A stretch of 64,000 bases of DNA from Narthecium ossifragum (GCA_963920575.1 OY986965.1:4729134-4793133), one strand, 5' to 3'. Shown: positions 32,620-44,066, counted from the stretch's first letter. The notes: a model not told the origin generated them from the sequence alone. Translations and numbers: made by a program.

Positions 32620-33150
32620 TTTCGCAGTCTCCATGGTGATTGCTGCAGCGCGTGCTCTTCCTGCAACTGCATGGGAACCAACCAGATGCTGATTAGCTTC
32701 TGTATATACTGTATTAATTTGAAGTTTTTGCAACATTTTTTTTTTTCGCAAGTAAGCCACATGGATGCGGGGTACACCTGAAACTACAAACAAGAATTAC
32801 AAATCAAAACTCAGCGATCTGGACCATCGAAAACCATGGACCATACCATCCATATATATATACTAGCTGGTGGGCCCTTGCCACCTGGCACGGCTAACTG
32901 CCCGTCCCCACTATCTCTATTAAAACTTACGCCACTTCAGCCACTATCCTTTTTTTTTGCTTACAAATCAAAACTCAGCGATCATGTGTGTATAAGTTTA
33001 TAACTCAGATGATGAGTCATAAAAATAACTACCTTGGATCTTATAAGGTAAATAAGTATGTATATTTAAAACTAATCTCCTGGCTTATGATTATACTAGT
33101 ACTCACCTGTGCCCCTGACACAGTTTTTAGTTATTGTTAATATAAAATTT
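32620..33150. other. Intergenic DNA
   Basis: No gene is seen. ACAAATCAAAACTCAGCGAT occurs at about 32800 and again near 32963, a short direct repeat about 163 bp apart. Confidence 0.4.
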
Positions 33151-33154
33151 TAAC

Positions 33155-33255
33155 AAACTCCCTGTAGTTTGTTTGGTTAGACGGTTGTGTTGACCCGTAG
33201 GTGGTCCAGGGTTCGAAGGTTGGTCATAGCTTTTTGTTCACTGCCACCATAAAAC
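33155..33255 (+). mobile_element. Possible tRNA-derived SINE head
   Basis: TTTGGTTAGACGG resembles an RNA polymerase III A box and, about 35 bp later, GGGTTCGAAGG matches a B box (GGTTCGAnnCC) except at its end. This arrangement is typical of plant SINE heads. No tRNA fold closes, and a poly-A or T tail with target duplication is not clear. Confidence 0.4.
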
Positions 33256-33389
33256 ATAGCCAATAAAATATTATAAGTCTAACTTAGGGTATATAAAATA
33301 AATATAAGTATTTGCATATTGCATAAGATAATATTAATAGAACTTAGGTTGGTATGAATTAATGCAGCTTTATATAAAGCAAACTTAGC

Positions 33390-33835
33390 ACAAGGAATGT
33401 GAATGGAAATGGGAATGGGATTAGGAATGGGAATGGAATGGGATTGGGATTAGGAATGGTCTATTACCAAGGTGATTTTGTAATATCAGGATTGGGAATG
33501 GGAATGAAGCATTATCATGTTTGGTATACAAACAGAAGCCTGTGAATGGAAAAGGAATGAAATATAGATGACTAAAATACCCTCCTTTTTTAACATAGAG
33601 AGATCCGATTAAGGGTAGATTAGTAATTTAATTTTTTAACCACCATTAACCGCCATTCCGTCGGGAATGGAATGAGGCATTCCGGAGTATTAGATGGGAT
33701 TGTCTCATTCCCAACTTGTCAAGAATGGAGCATTCCATTCCCAACTTTAATGTCTAACCAAACAACGGAATGGGATTTGATCAAGGATTTGACCATTCCA
33801 TTCTCGACGGTTATGTCCAACCAAACATGCCATTA
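33390..33835. repeat. GGGAATGG-rich repeat, MITE-like
   Basis: The left part has many GGGAATGG/GGATTGGGATTAGG repeats in one orientation and the right part has CATTCC(ATTCC) in the other, ending with CCAACCAAACATGCCATTAG, a phrase common at the ends of plant MITEs. It could fold back on itself. Superfamily not assigned. Confidence 0.4.
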
Positions 33836-34013
33836 GGGGATATGAATTAATGCAGGTTAACCGTTATTGCTTCTTATAAGGTTGATAAGGATGTATATTT
33901 AAAACTAACTTAGGGAAGATGATAAAAATATACAAAATTAACTTAGAAAAATATACATGTAAAAAAACTAATAGGAGGTAAACGGTTATAACTGTTATTG
34001 CTCCTTATAAGGT

Positions 34014-34065
<52 letters not shown>
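34014..34065. repeat. (TA)n microsatellite
   Basis: Run of about 25 TA dinucleotides. Confidence 0.95.
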
Positions 34066-34067
<2 letters not shown>

Positions 34068-34609
34068 GATATGTAAAGTAAAGACGAACCTCTGATTGGT
34101 TTTTAATTTGTTTACCTTCAGATATATAAGATAAGAATTAGCATCCAGGAAATATATGGTGAAGTCCGTACAACTTATATGTATTGATTTGTTAGATCTT
34201 TCATTTTCTTCACTTAATTAAATTAAGCAGTAAAAAAGAAAGAGGAAGAAGACTTATTAATGCTCTATTAATTAATCTGATATAATTAAAACGACAAAGT
34301 TCGATGAAGCCGGCCCCGCCCTGGTACGTACTATTGACGGGGTTCTGAATCAATTGTCATCCTTAATTTTATAATTAGAATACCGGCAAGATTAGTTTTT
34401 CCTACGAACCAGGATTATAACTTAGGGTGGCCGCATTATTACAAAATTAATTTCTATCAAATAATACAAAATGATTGACAATACTACCAATCAAATAAAA
34501 ATAATATTGATGATATTTATTAACCATCGGCCATCGTTATTGTCACAGTTGCTGAATGTTAATATTGAGTGAAATAAATTTATCTACCCATCAGGCATTA
34601 TGTTGATAG

Positions 34610-36064
34610 TGTTAGAAAAGAAATTATGACCGTTGATCGAGACTGTAATCAAGGTCAAAATCTATTTTCACATTCGAAGAATCAGGAGATTGTGGTTTTT
34701 TGTTCAACTCCTTCGAATGATCGAATCAGATGTGTTGAAGTGTACAAAGAAGATATTTTGTGGTTGATGGTAGAGTTGATGGAAATGAAAAATGGAAAAT
34801 GGGAATAATGGAAAATGGAAAGTGGAGATGGAAAATGGAAAATGGGATTTCATGAATAATGGAAATGGACAGCGGAAAATGGGAATAATGGAAAATGGGC
34901 AGCGAAAAATGTGATGGTTCTATGGTAAATCTACTCCTATTTTAGGTAGATCTACTCCTAGGAAATTAAATATGGTAGCACTACTCCTAGGAAAATATGA
35001 TAATTCTACTCCTATGGAAGACATTAATGTAGCACTACTCCTAGAAATGAAGAACGTTGCAGGAATTTAAAAGAAGGAAAATGCAGGAATTTAAAGGAAG
35101 GAAAATGCAGGAATTTAAAGGAAGGAAAATGCAAGAATTTAAAGGAAGGAAAATGCTTCATTAAGATAAATAAGGCTACATTGATAATAAATGTAAAACG
35201 ACTACATAATGATAAAAAGTTTGGTGGCCGGGGCCGAATTTAGAATGCTACATTGCTAATAAATATAAAAAGACTATATGAAGATAAAAAGCAGTTTTGC
35301 TTTGATGGCGGGGGCCCTTTTTTCTTCTTCTTCTCGGCTATTTATAGGGCTTCTGGTAACTGATTTGGAAACCTTCAGGAAACCACTCTGCAGTTGCTGC
35401 AACTGTTGCTTTGAAAGTGGAAACCACCAGAACTGCATAACTGGTCTAAAACTGCTCTAGAACCGCCATTAATCAACGCCTCCTGTCTTCCGCTGTATAT
35501 TTGCTGATGATAACCTTGGAATCCGGAAACACATTGAACATCAAAGTTGTAGATCTTCAAATTATCTTTCCAACGGTACCAAAAACGTCCAATTTGGACA
35601 TCAGATGAGAAAGTTATGGCCAAAATACTTAGACTGCACTAATGGCTAATTAGTAAATATGGACGATAGAAATTTTGGACTAAGTCATTTGGACTTTATC
35701 GTCCATTTTGGACGATGAATTCATCGTCAATTTTGGACGATGACTTCATCGTCAATTTTGGACGATAGAAAAGTTGGTCAATGACATTAACAAATTCGTC
35801 CATTATTCACCATTTTGCCACTGGTCATTTCAACTGCCAGTTTGGCATACTGAACGATGGAATTTGAAGATCTCGTCAACATGAAAGTTGTAGATCTTTT
35901 CGTCCTCTTTCCAATGGTTCAAGAATCGACCAATTTGGACACTTGATGTAAAAGTTATGGCCAAAATACTTCAGTTGTGTCAAAAACTGAAGTATTTATT
36001 GGTTGATTGGCAATATTTACGAAATTGCCATTGATCGCCCAAATGGCTATATTTATATCTAACA
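34610..36064 (-). repeat. Downstream LTR (window-left copy) of the LARD-like element
   Basis: Contains short tandem blocks: GGAATTTAAAGGAAGGAAAATGC about four times (35060-35155), CTACTCCTAGGAAA variants (34925-35045), and TTTTGGACGATGAATTCATCG-type units of about 34 bp near 35700-35765. The other LTR has fewer copies of each, so the length difference comes from these arrays. Confidence 0.85.
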
Positions 36065-36389
36065 TTTTGCCCCCCCGGTCTTTATGAAAATATTCCTATT
36101 TTTGTAAAGACCTTATTCTGTTGGCCAATTTGGGTGATTTTGTCGGCCATATGAACGATTTTGTCGGTCAATTCAATCGTCCATAAAACATATTTTATTA
36201 GCCATTCAATTAATCATTTTCGTCGACCATATGCTATTATTGGTCGATTACTCGTATAAGTTCCTGGCTGATCAACCTTTGCCCGTTGACCAATTCTTAA
36301 CGCTCAGTTTTGGTCGATATCGACCAATGAGTAACGCTGGGCGTTAAGCAAAGCTGGGCAATGATGGTCTTCATTGACCGATAAGCAAA

Positions 36390-36500
36390 GTTGGCCGATG
36401 ATTAGTTTGGCCGATAAGAAAAATGGTCGACGAGAAGTTTGGCCGATAAGAAAAATGGCCGATGAGAAGTTTGGCCGATAAGCAAGGCCGGTCGATGGGC
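36390..36500. repeat. Short tandem repeat in the LARD interior
   Basis: Units of about 33 bp of the type AGTTTGGCCGATAAGAAAAA followed by TGGnCGAnGAGA, three to four copies. Related GGTCGAT/GGCCGAT words extend through 36160-36620. Confidence 0.75.
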
Positions 36501-36620
36501 AAGGCTGGGAAATGGTCATCGACGAACGATGATCAAAACTGAGCGATGAGGAATCATCGTCGAGCTCTGTTTCCCATTTTTCTGTGATGGACGATGGGTG
36601 ATCGTCCAAGGACGATGAGC

Positions 36621-36746
36621 AACGCTAGCCGATGGGTTGCCGTCATCTTAACCGAGGGTATCCTTGGGGTCGATGTAGGGCCGGCACGGCGATGAGGGAT
36701 GCCCTGTTTTTTCCACCAACGGTGATAGATTGCCGTCTTTTCCTTC

Positions 36747-36778
<32 letters not shown>

Positions 36779-38022
36779 TCCCATGCCACGTCGGAGACGG
36801 AGGTGATGAGGCGTTGCTCTGTTTTTTCCATCGGCTACAAATTGCCGTATAGCAACAATGAAGCCTTGGGTTTGCTTGGGGGAGGCTGCGGCATGAGGAT
36901 TTGGACTAGGGCCGTCGAGGGGTTCTGAGGAAAAATGGAGCAGCTTACCCATCATTCCGCCGCTGCCGTTGTCGGACGGATTTCCTCTCTGCCGTTTGCC
37001 GTTGTCCCATGGCCAGCCGAGTAAGCACCGCGTCGGAGACAGGGGTGATCCCGGCGTGGCTGATGTTGGTGGTAGTGAGGCCGAGGTTGTACCGGACGAT
37101 GAGGAGTAAGGTCGGCACGGGGAAGGATGCTCTGTTTTCTACCTTTGTTTTTTCTTCTCCAACGGGGTCCCGATGGTTTTCCCGTCCGCGATGGCCGTCG
37201 TGGTCACCATTGCCGTCAATTGCTTTACCACCCATGCTCTGTTTTCCCCTTCTTCAACGTTGTGGCTTTGGTAGCGACGAATGGGTTCGCCGTTTGGAGA
37301 GATCTCGCCGATGCCGGAGAAGTTTCCCACTTTGATTTGCTCGGCGCCTGTGATGTTGATGTGCCGTCGGATAATATGCAGCGGGATTTGACCCAAAATA
37401 CAATGAAATCGCCGCTTGCGGCAAGGTCTTTCCCATCTTCGCCATTTTTCTCCATCGTCAGGTATGATCGTGGTACTTTGCTGGTGATGGGTTCGAGTAT
37501 TGACGGAGATTTTCAAGCCGTGGAAGTAGAAAATGAAACCGCCGGAGTTGGTGACGACGACGTTTGAGATTGCAGAGGATGATGGTGTTGAGGGTGGCGG
37601 CGCAAACGTGGGAAAGATGGGTTCCAAGGCTCCGAAGTGGATGATCTATGCCTTGAACCGCTCGAACTACCTTAAACTGCTTGAAACTGCCTTGAACTGC
37701 TGCAGTTTGCACGATCTCCCTTTGCATACTCCTGCCTTGAACCGCTGGAACCGTTTTGAACTGCTGCGCAGAGGGTGCGGGGTGTCTTCCCTGATGACGC
37801 CGGCAGCAAGGGATCTTCAAGAAAAAGAAGGTTGGCCGTCTCCGGCGTGTAAATGCTGATCGGGAGGCCATTGTTGGAGCCGCAGGTGTTCTCCACGCCG
37901 GTCAGAGATGTTTTGAACATCACTGTTCTATCTTCTGATTCATGATATTTTGACCGTTTTATCTTTTTGTCCCTTCTTCTTTGACAGCTTCAACACAAGG
38001 TCCCATCGCGATCGCCAAAAAA
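36621..38022 (-). other. LARD interior without recognisable genes
   Basis: GC-richer than the LTRs, with open frames of up to 162 codons on the minus strand (37139-37627) and 133 codons (36554-36955). None shows a zinc knuckle, aspartic protease, reverse transcriptase or integrase motif. A Pro/Ser/His-rich, Gln-Arg-repeat-rich composition suggests non-coding or captured sequence. Function not assigned. Confidence 0.55.
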
Positions 38023-39420
38023 TGTTAGAACAGAAATTATGACCGTTGACCGAGACTGTAATCAATGTCAAAATCTATTTCCACATTCGAAGAATCAGGA
38101 GATTGTGGTTTTTTGTTCAACTCCTTCGAATGATCGAATCAGATGTGTTGAAGTGTACAAAGAAGATATTTTGTGGTTGATGGTAGAGTTGATGGAAATG
38201 AAAAATGGAAAATGGGAATAATGGAAAATGGAAAGTGGAGATGGAAAATGGAAAATGGAAAATGGGATTTCATGAATAATGGAAATGGACAGCGGAAAAT
38301 GGGAATAATGGAAAATGGGCAGCGAAAAATATGATGGTTCTATGGTAAATCTACTCCTATTTTAGGTAGATCTACTCCTAGGAAATTAAATATGGTAGCA
38401 CTACTCCTAGGAAAATATGATAATTCTACTCCTATGGAAGACATTAATGTAGCACTACTCCTAGAAATGAAGGACGTTGCATGAATTTAAAGGAAGGAAA
38501 ATGCAGGAATTTAAAGGAAGGAAAATGCAAGAATTTAAAGGAAGGAAAATGCTTCATTAAGATAAATAAGGCTACATTGATAATAAATGTCAAAAGATTA
38601 CATAATGATAAAAAGTTTGGTGGCCGGGGCCTAATTTAGAAGGCTACATTGCTAATAAATATAAAAAGACTATATGAAGATAAAAAGCAGTTTTGCTTTG
38701 GGGCCCTTTTTTCTTCTTCTTCTTGGCTATTTATAGGGCTTCTGGTAACTGATTTGGAAACCGTCAGGAAACCACTCTGCAGTTGCTGCAACTGTTGCTT
38801 TGAAAGTGGATTCCACCAGAACTGCATAACTGGTCTAAAACTGCTCTGGAACCGCCATTAAACAACGCCTCCTGTCTTCCGCTGTATTTTTGCTGATGAT
38901 AACCTTGGAATCCGGGAAAACGTTGAACATTAAAGTTGTAGATCTTCAAATTATCTTTCCAACGGTACCAAAAATGTTCAATTTAGACATCGAATGAGAA
39001 AGTTATGGTCAAAATACTTAGACTATACTAATGGCCGATTAGTAAATATGGACGATAGAAATTTTGGACTAAGTCATTTGGACTTTATGGTCCATTTTGG
39101 ACGATGACGATGAATGGACGATAGAAAAGTTGGTCGATGACATTAACAAATTCATCCATTATTCACCATTTTGCCACTAGTCACTTCAACTGCCAGTTTG
39201 GCATACTGAACGATGGAATTTGAAGATCTCGACAACATGAAAGTTGTAGATCTTTTCGTCCTCTTTCCAATGGTTCACGAATCGACCAATTTGGACACTT
39301 GGTGTAAAAGTTATGGCCAAAATACTTCAGTTGTGTCAAAAACTAAAGTATTTATTGGCTGATTGGCAATATTTACGAAATTGCCATTGATCGCCCAAAT
39401 GGCTATATTTATATCTAACA
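38023..39420 (-). repeat. Upstream LTR (window-right copy) of the LARD-like element
   Basis: Matches 34610-36064 with a few percent substitutions by eye plus array-length changes. The level of difference suggests an insertion that is not very recent. Confidence 0.85.
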
Positions 39421-39439
39421 GATAGTAGCTAAAATGATT

Positions 39440-40000
39440 TTATTAAAATGGCTCTAGACTTTTCACGGCCAGAAGAAGTTTCTGATATTTAGTCCATTTT
39501 GAAGAAAAAAAGTTCAAAATACCCTTTCCAAAACACATCTTCATATTTAAAAATTTTAAATTTGAAATTATAAAATTTCTAATTTTTAATTATAAAAATT
39601 TCAAAATTATATTTCTATATATTTTTATGTATGGTTGTTATATGTAATCTTTCCAAAACATGGCTAAATCAATATTGGCTTAAAAGACTTTTCAGAAAAC
39701 ATGATCCATTTTTTAACTGTGAGTATAATTGTTATTTTCATATATATATTTTTTATTTTGATCCTTATTTTTATATTTTTAAAAAATTTACAAATAATGA
39801 CTCTCAAAAATTACAACTAAAAAGAACGAAAAGATTACAAACATATAATAAAAAAGCTGTTTATCCAAAAAGAAAAATAAAATTGATAAGAAAAAGAAAT
39901 AAAATTAATATAAAAAAAGAATAAAGAAAACTGATTAAAAGAAAACAAAACTGCCGAAAAAAAAGAAACAAATCTAATGAAAAGTAGAGGAGGGGGGCAT
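39440..40000. repeat. Copy 2 of the dispersed repeat family seen at 12932-14060
   Basis: Shares TCCATTTTGAAGAAAAAAAG, CCAAAACAC, the AATTTCAAA-type run, ACAAATAATGACTC and AAAAGATTACAAACATATAA with 13230-13880 in the same order and orientation. It lacks the protease-like fragment present in the first copy. Confidence 0.7.
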
Positions 40001-41217
40001 AATAAGGGCAAAATAGAGCGTGGGGCCGGACGGGGTGTGTCAGCGGGGCGGGAGAATCAGGTCTCCTTTGCATTTCTGTTGCCTCCTCCGGTCCGACAGA
40101 AGAGGACGTCAGAGGTTCTAGAAGAGATGGAGTTGACTCGAACTCTGACTTTCCATGGGGAACAACGACGACAGAGTGCCAGGTGTCCTCATCCAGAGCC
40201 CCACTTGATGATTTTTTTTTTGTTTTTTGGTTTTTTGGTGTAAAGATAACTACCCAAGCTACCTCTGATGGGCCCGGCAACAGCAATTGAGGTGATTAAT
40301 TAACTAAATGAGGAAAGACTTAGAAGTATTTTCTCACGTCCTATCTTTTATCCGATCTTATCCCATATATATAGAAAGCGGGTACACATGACGTGTGGGA
40401 CCTAATAAGTGGAAATCGATGATCCTCTATATATACTAGCCTACTAGGTGCCATTCTGTCTCTTTCCCTCTATTAAAAAGAACGATAGAAAAGACACATG
40501 ACGTGTTGGACCTGAGAAGTGGCACCCAATCCTGAACCCCCTTTCGTCCATCCCATTCCACCTCGTGCTGACTTCCTCTCGCATATCCCAATCGGTCCCC
40601 ACCCGCCTTTCTATCCCACCTCCTTGACCCCACCATGAAGCTTGTATTTCACCATATTTATAAAATAAAAATATCTTAAAAATTGGTCTATATTCACACC
40701 TTGATGCGATCGAGTTCGCCATTGATTAAAAAACTAGAGCCTTATTAAAAAAATACACGCATTGCAGGGTAGAGGAAGGAAGGATGCAGGGTAATTACCA
40801 TGGAAACTTCACCGGACAAAGAAGAGAGAACCAGAAGAATCTAAGAAATTATTGTCACATTAATTTCGCTAATTAATTGTTCACACCCGCTGCTAGGAGT
40901 ACTATAAGCCATCATAACTAACAGGAGGGAATCTAGTTGCTTGAGAATTGCTCAACTCGAGTCTAGGTTCGATGAAAGCGGATATATCGAGTGAGTTGGG
41001 TTTGGTTTGATCGATATCGGCTCAAACAAGTTTGAAGATTTAAATTACTGATATATATATATTAGAAATTTTAATATTATAATTCAAATTTTTTATAAAA
41101 CTTTGTATGGATTAAATTGAGTCATTGAATTATCTGGTGGCCACAATGAATATTGGACAGAAGCTTTATGGTCAGATCTCCGACTCTTGTTAGACAGAAG
41201 GGGACACCAAAACAAAT
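40001..41217. other. Intergenic DNA
   Basis: No gene is recognised. ACACATGACGTGT(G/T)GGACCT occurs at about 40385 and 40495, a short direct repeat. The stretch near 40070-40200 is GC-richer with open frames on both strands, none with a known motif. Confidence 0.4.
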
Positions 41218-41437
41218 AGAACTATTGACAGTTGACACATAATTGTATATTGTTTATTTTATAATGTATTTTAATATAAATATATCTCAAAGATTAATGA
41301 TATAATATAATATTTAAGCATTTAACTAATAGAACTATTGACACAAAATTATATATTATTTATTTTATAATTTACTTTAATATAAATATATATCAAAGAT
41401 CAATGATATAATATAATATTTAATTACTATAACTATA
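41218..41437. repeat. AT-rich tandem duplication of about 110 bp
   Basis: AATAGAACTATTGACA, then a TTATTTTATAAT-type block and AATGATATAATATAATATTT occur twice in a row. Confidence 0.75.
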
Positions 41438-41676
41438 TAATTGTCAAATAATAAATGCAAAAATAAAACAACAAAAGATGGGAGAATTAATATTTTAGTA
41501 ACATAATGAATGGTTGAGGGTAGCTTACGTAGAGTGTTGTGAACAAGGAAAGTGATAACGGAGAGGTAAGTTGACGAGGATGTCCAAAATCTGCGTGGTC
41601 AATTATACGGGCTTGTTGTATATTCTATGCTTATCCAACCGCGTCGGTCCCTGGCGCTTTGATATATACATCGATG

Positions 41677-41700
41677 TTTCCTGCCGGTTTCGTTAGACAA
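41677..41700 (+). promoter_or_regulatory. Conserved upstream block of hairpin gene 3
   Basis: TTTCCTGCCGGTTTCGTT followed by AGACAA, differing at one base from the block upstream of the gene at 21879 and lying at a similar distance from the start codon. A CATAAATA box follows near 41734. Confidence 0.55.
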
Positions 41701-41799
41701 CAACGTCAACGTGCTGCTAATTAGGTTTGAGTTGCATAAATACCTCCGACTAGTGGGGATCCCTTAGGTGACCAATATCGCTCTTATCTTCTCAGAATT

Positions 41800-42519
41800 A
41801 TGGCCGGTTGTTTCTCTAGACGTGACGAGTTTGCTCCCGAGCCTACTGTTGTGGTCGACCGACCAGTTGGGTCGAGCGTGGAACGTCCGATGGTACGAGG
41901 ACGTGTGTTCTCGTGCACGATCTGTGGTAGAAGCTTCCCCAGCTTTCAGGCGCTCGGCGGCCATCAGACCTCGCACAGGCGCGAGCGGGCCGAGCACAAC
42001 AGGCGCAGACGCGAGCTGTTGCTCGCGGCGGAGCACCGCCGGCACATGTACGATGACCAGCAGTGGCAGCGGGCCGGCGTGCAGTCGCGATACTACGGCG
42101 GCGGCGACGGTGGCCCCCCTGTCGACAATCAACTGCACTTGATGATCGCTGATATGGTCGCATCAGCTGAGGCGGCGGTGACGCCGAGAACGGGTGCTAG
42201 GAGCCTGAGTGCAGCTGAAGATCACTTGTATGCAAGAGGGTCGGCGGCTGGGTTTGATGGCTCGGCGAGGATGATCGAGATGCAACGTCGACCTTTTGCA
42301 GAGGGGCCGGTATGTCCGCCTGATGAGGTCCGGAGAACGGTGAGGAATATAATACTCCGTGCCGGCTTCGCGGGGCTTGTTTTCTCGGCGGGCGCCCTCT
42401 ACAAGCAACTGAAGTTGGTCTGCGAACATGATCCCTGTCACTGGGCTTGCCGCTACTTCCTCTACGCCACCTTCATCGTCAGCCTTCTGCTCATCCTCAT
42501 CGCCAAGATCTGCATGTGA
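41800..42519 (+). CDS. C2H2 zinc-finger protein with a C-terminal membrane hairpin, family member 3
   Basis: A 239-residue, intronless protein. Residues 39-59 form one plant-type C2H2 finger, C-x2-C-x12-H-x3-H with FQALGGH, so sequence-specific DNA binding is expected. A basic patch follows (RRERAEHNRRRR, which could be a nuclear signal), then LLLAAEHRRH. The middle (about 80-165) is low complexity. The C-terminus has a hydrophobic segment at 184-203, a loop CEHDPCHWAC (208-217) and a second hydrophobic segment at 218-237, ending KICM. Ordinary plant single-finger C2H2 proteins end in an EAR motif and have no membrane segments. The pattern suggests a membrane-held transcription factor or a membrane protein that recruits DNA; this is inference. 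The same C-terminal domain is in the genes at 4813 and 21879. Confidence 0.85.
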   Translation: MAGCFSRRDEFAPEPTVVVDRPVGSSVERPMVRGRVFSCTICGRSFPSFQALGGHQTSHRRERAEHNRRRRELLLAAEHRRHMYDDQQWQRAGVQSRYYGGGDGGPPVDNQLHLMIADMVASAEAAVTPRTGARSLSAAEDHLYARGSAAGFDGSARMIEMQRRPFAEGPVCPPDEVRRTVRNIILRAGFAGLVFSAGALYKQLKLVCEHDPCHWACRYFLYATFIVSLLLILIAKICM

Positions 42520-43685
42520 TTTTGGGGGCAGACATGCGCGCGCGCTCAAGAGATCGATCATCGGAAAGCTATAGTTGTTTTCTGTACTTTTTGATCTTTT
42601 TGTAGTCTTTTGTAGAAATCTTTTTGTATGTGTTTTTGCTCTGTTTCAGAGTTTCGTTACCTCTTTTTTTTTCTTTTCCTTTTTTCCCCTCTTTTGATTA
42701 GTTAAACCCAAAGGCTGGGTATCGGCTCATTGAGTCATTGATCATCGATGTATACTAGTATATATTGATATATATATATATATATATATATAACTGTGTA
42801 AATGATATATATACATGTGGTTTCGGTCTTGGAACGGGGTGTTTTGGTTCCAATTCCTGCCGGAAGCCGGGAGGCTTGCCATGACTCCGCCGGGAGGAAT
42901 CAAAAGGGTTTTGGTCTTTGACCACGCCCTTGTCATAATTAGAAAGCTATGTTTTTATTTGTTTTTCTTGTTTTAATTTTTTGAACAAGAAAGGCATCTA
43001 AGTCTTAATCCAACTTAAAAATAGTCAACACGCCGGCCTTTACCCTCCTTTTAATATATTACCAATAGACTTTACATTCCAATTTAAGAGAGTTTAATTC
43101 AAGTGGAATGATATTTTAGGTTTTCACGGGATACGGGAGTACAACTGTAGTAAATGCAATGGGAGTTTATATTCTGATTTTTTTTTTTGAATTAGTTAAG
43201 CCTTTTATTTATTCTGACTACTTAAGGGTGCAAATGATCAGCATTTCTAATAAATTTGGTTGAAAAGAAAACATAACATTTGAGTGTAAAAGTCTAAATT
43301 GCTCTCAAATTATTTGTTTATTAATTTATTCGATTTTCGAATGATTGTAGTCATCGGCGAGAGACGTAAGAACCCTAATCCAATCCATCGTCTCCTTCCT
43401 TCTATCTCTTCACCTGATTTATCTCTTGACTTAGAATAAATCACATCCGCCATCATAATCATACCATGCATGTGATGTAGTTGTAATCAAGTTGCTGGCT
43501 TTCACATATATTTTGTTCAATTCCTTGTGTCCACTTGCTGTATCTAGTAATCATAAACTAACTATTTCTTTATATTTGTGCTCAGAATTCACGAAACTGG
43601 GACGAATCCTTCTTTATTATGCACATAATTAAGCTAGCTTTTAGCCGAAATATTCAAGCTCTCCAATCAGCTTCTATAGTCTATT
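42520..43685 (+). other. 3' UTR and flank of hairpin gene 3, then intergenic DNA
   Basis: Starts with CTCAAGAGATCGATCATCGG, the 3' motif of the family. 42840-42990 and 43000-43140 match the flank of the 21879 gene. A (TA)n run lies at 42764-42792. From 43200 to the gap nothing is recognised. Confidence 0.6.
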
Positions 43686-43885
43686 NNNNNNNNNNNNNNN
43701 NNNNNNNNNNNNNNNNNNNNNNNNNNNNNNNNNNNNNNNNNNNNNNNNNNNNNNNNNNNNNNNNNNNNNNNNNNNNNNNNNNNNNNNNNNNNNNNNNNNN
43801 NNNNNNNNNNNNNNNNNNNNNNNNNNNNNNNNNNNNNNNNNNNNNNNNNNNNNNNNNNNNNNNNNNNNNNNNNNNNNNNNNNNNN
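43686..43885. other. Assembly gap (200 N)
   Basis: Exactly 200 undetermined bases, directly beside a tandem array. Confidence 1.
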
Positions 43886-43963
43886 CCCACCCCCATTCAC
43901 ATCTAAACACCCACCCACCCCATTCACATCTAAACACTCACCCACCCCATTCACAACCATACA
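43886..43963. repeat. Minisatellite at the edge of the gap
   Basis: Three units of about 27 bp, CCCACCCCATTCACATCTAA plus ACA, run up to the gap. The array probably continues into the missing sequence and may have caused the assembly break. Confidence 0.8.
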
Positions 43964-44066
43964 CAGTCTTTATATAAATCAAAATCGTTTACATCAAACA
44001 TAATTAACATCTCTAAATAGTCACAAACCATTAACCAAAACATACCAAATTTACAATAGAAGACAA

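Larger units (their letters stand above)
34610..39420 (-). mobile_element. Non-coding LTR retrotransposon (LARD-like)
   Basis: LTRs at 34610-36064 (1,455 bp) and 38023-39420 (1,398 bp) both start TGTTAGAA and end ATATCTAACA. The flanks carry a perfect 5-bp target duplication, GATAG (34605-34609 and 39421-39425). The minus strand is assigned because, read that way, TTTTTTGGCGATCGCGATGG follows the upstream LTR as a primer site of the type seen in Ty3-like elements, and a G-rich polypurine tract (GGGGGGGCAAAA) precedes the downstream LTR. The 1.96-kb interior has no gag or pol, so it depends on a partner element. Confidence 0.85.

Noticed and set aside
33155..33255. A tRNA gene
   Set aside because: A and B box-like words are present, but no cloverleaf or acceptor stem can be formed; a SINE head is more likely. 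No other tRNA or rRNA gene was seen in the window.
36304..37627. Minus-strand frames in the LARD interior as a gag gene
   Set aside because: No zinc knuckle, no gag helical core, and composition follows CGAT-rich repeats.
43886..43963. Short regular repeats that could suggest a CRISPR array
   Set aside because: Units are contiguous with no unique spacers, in a plant nuclear setting; this is a minisatellite.
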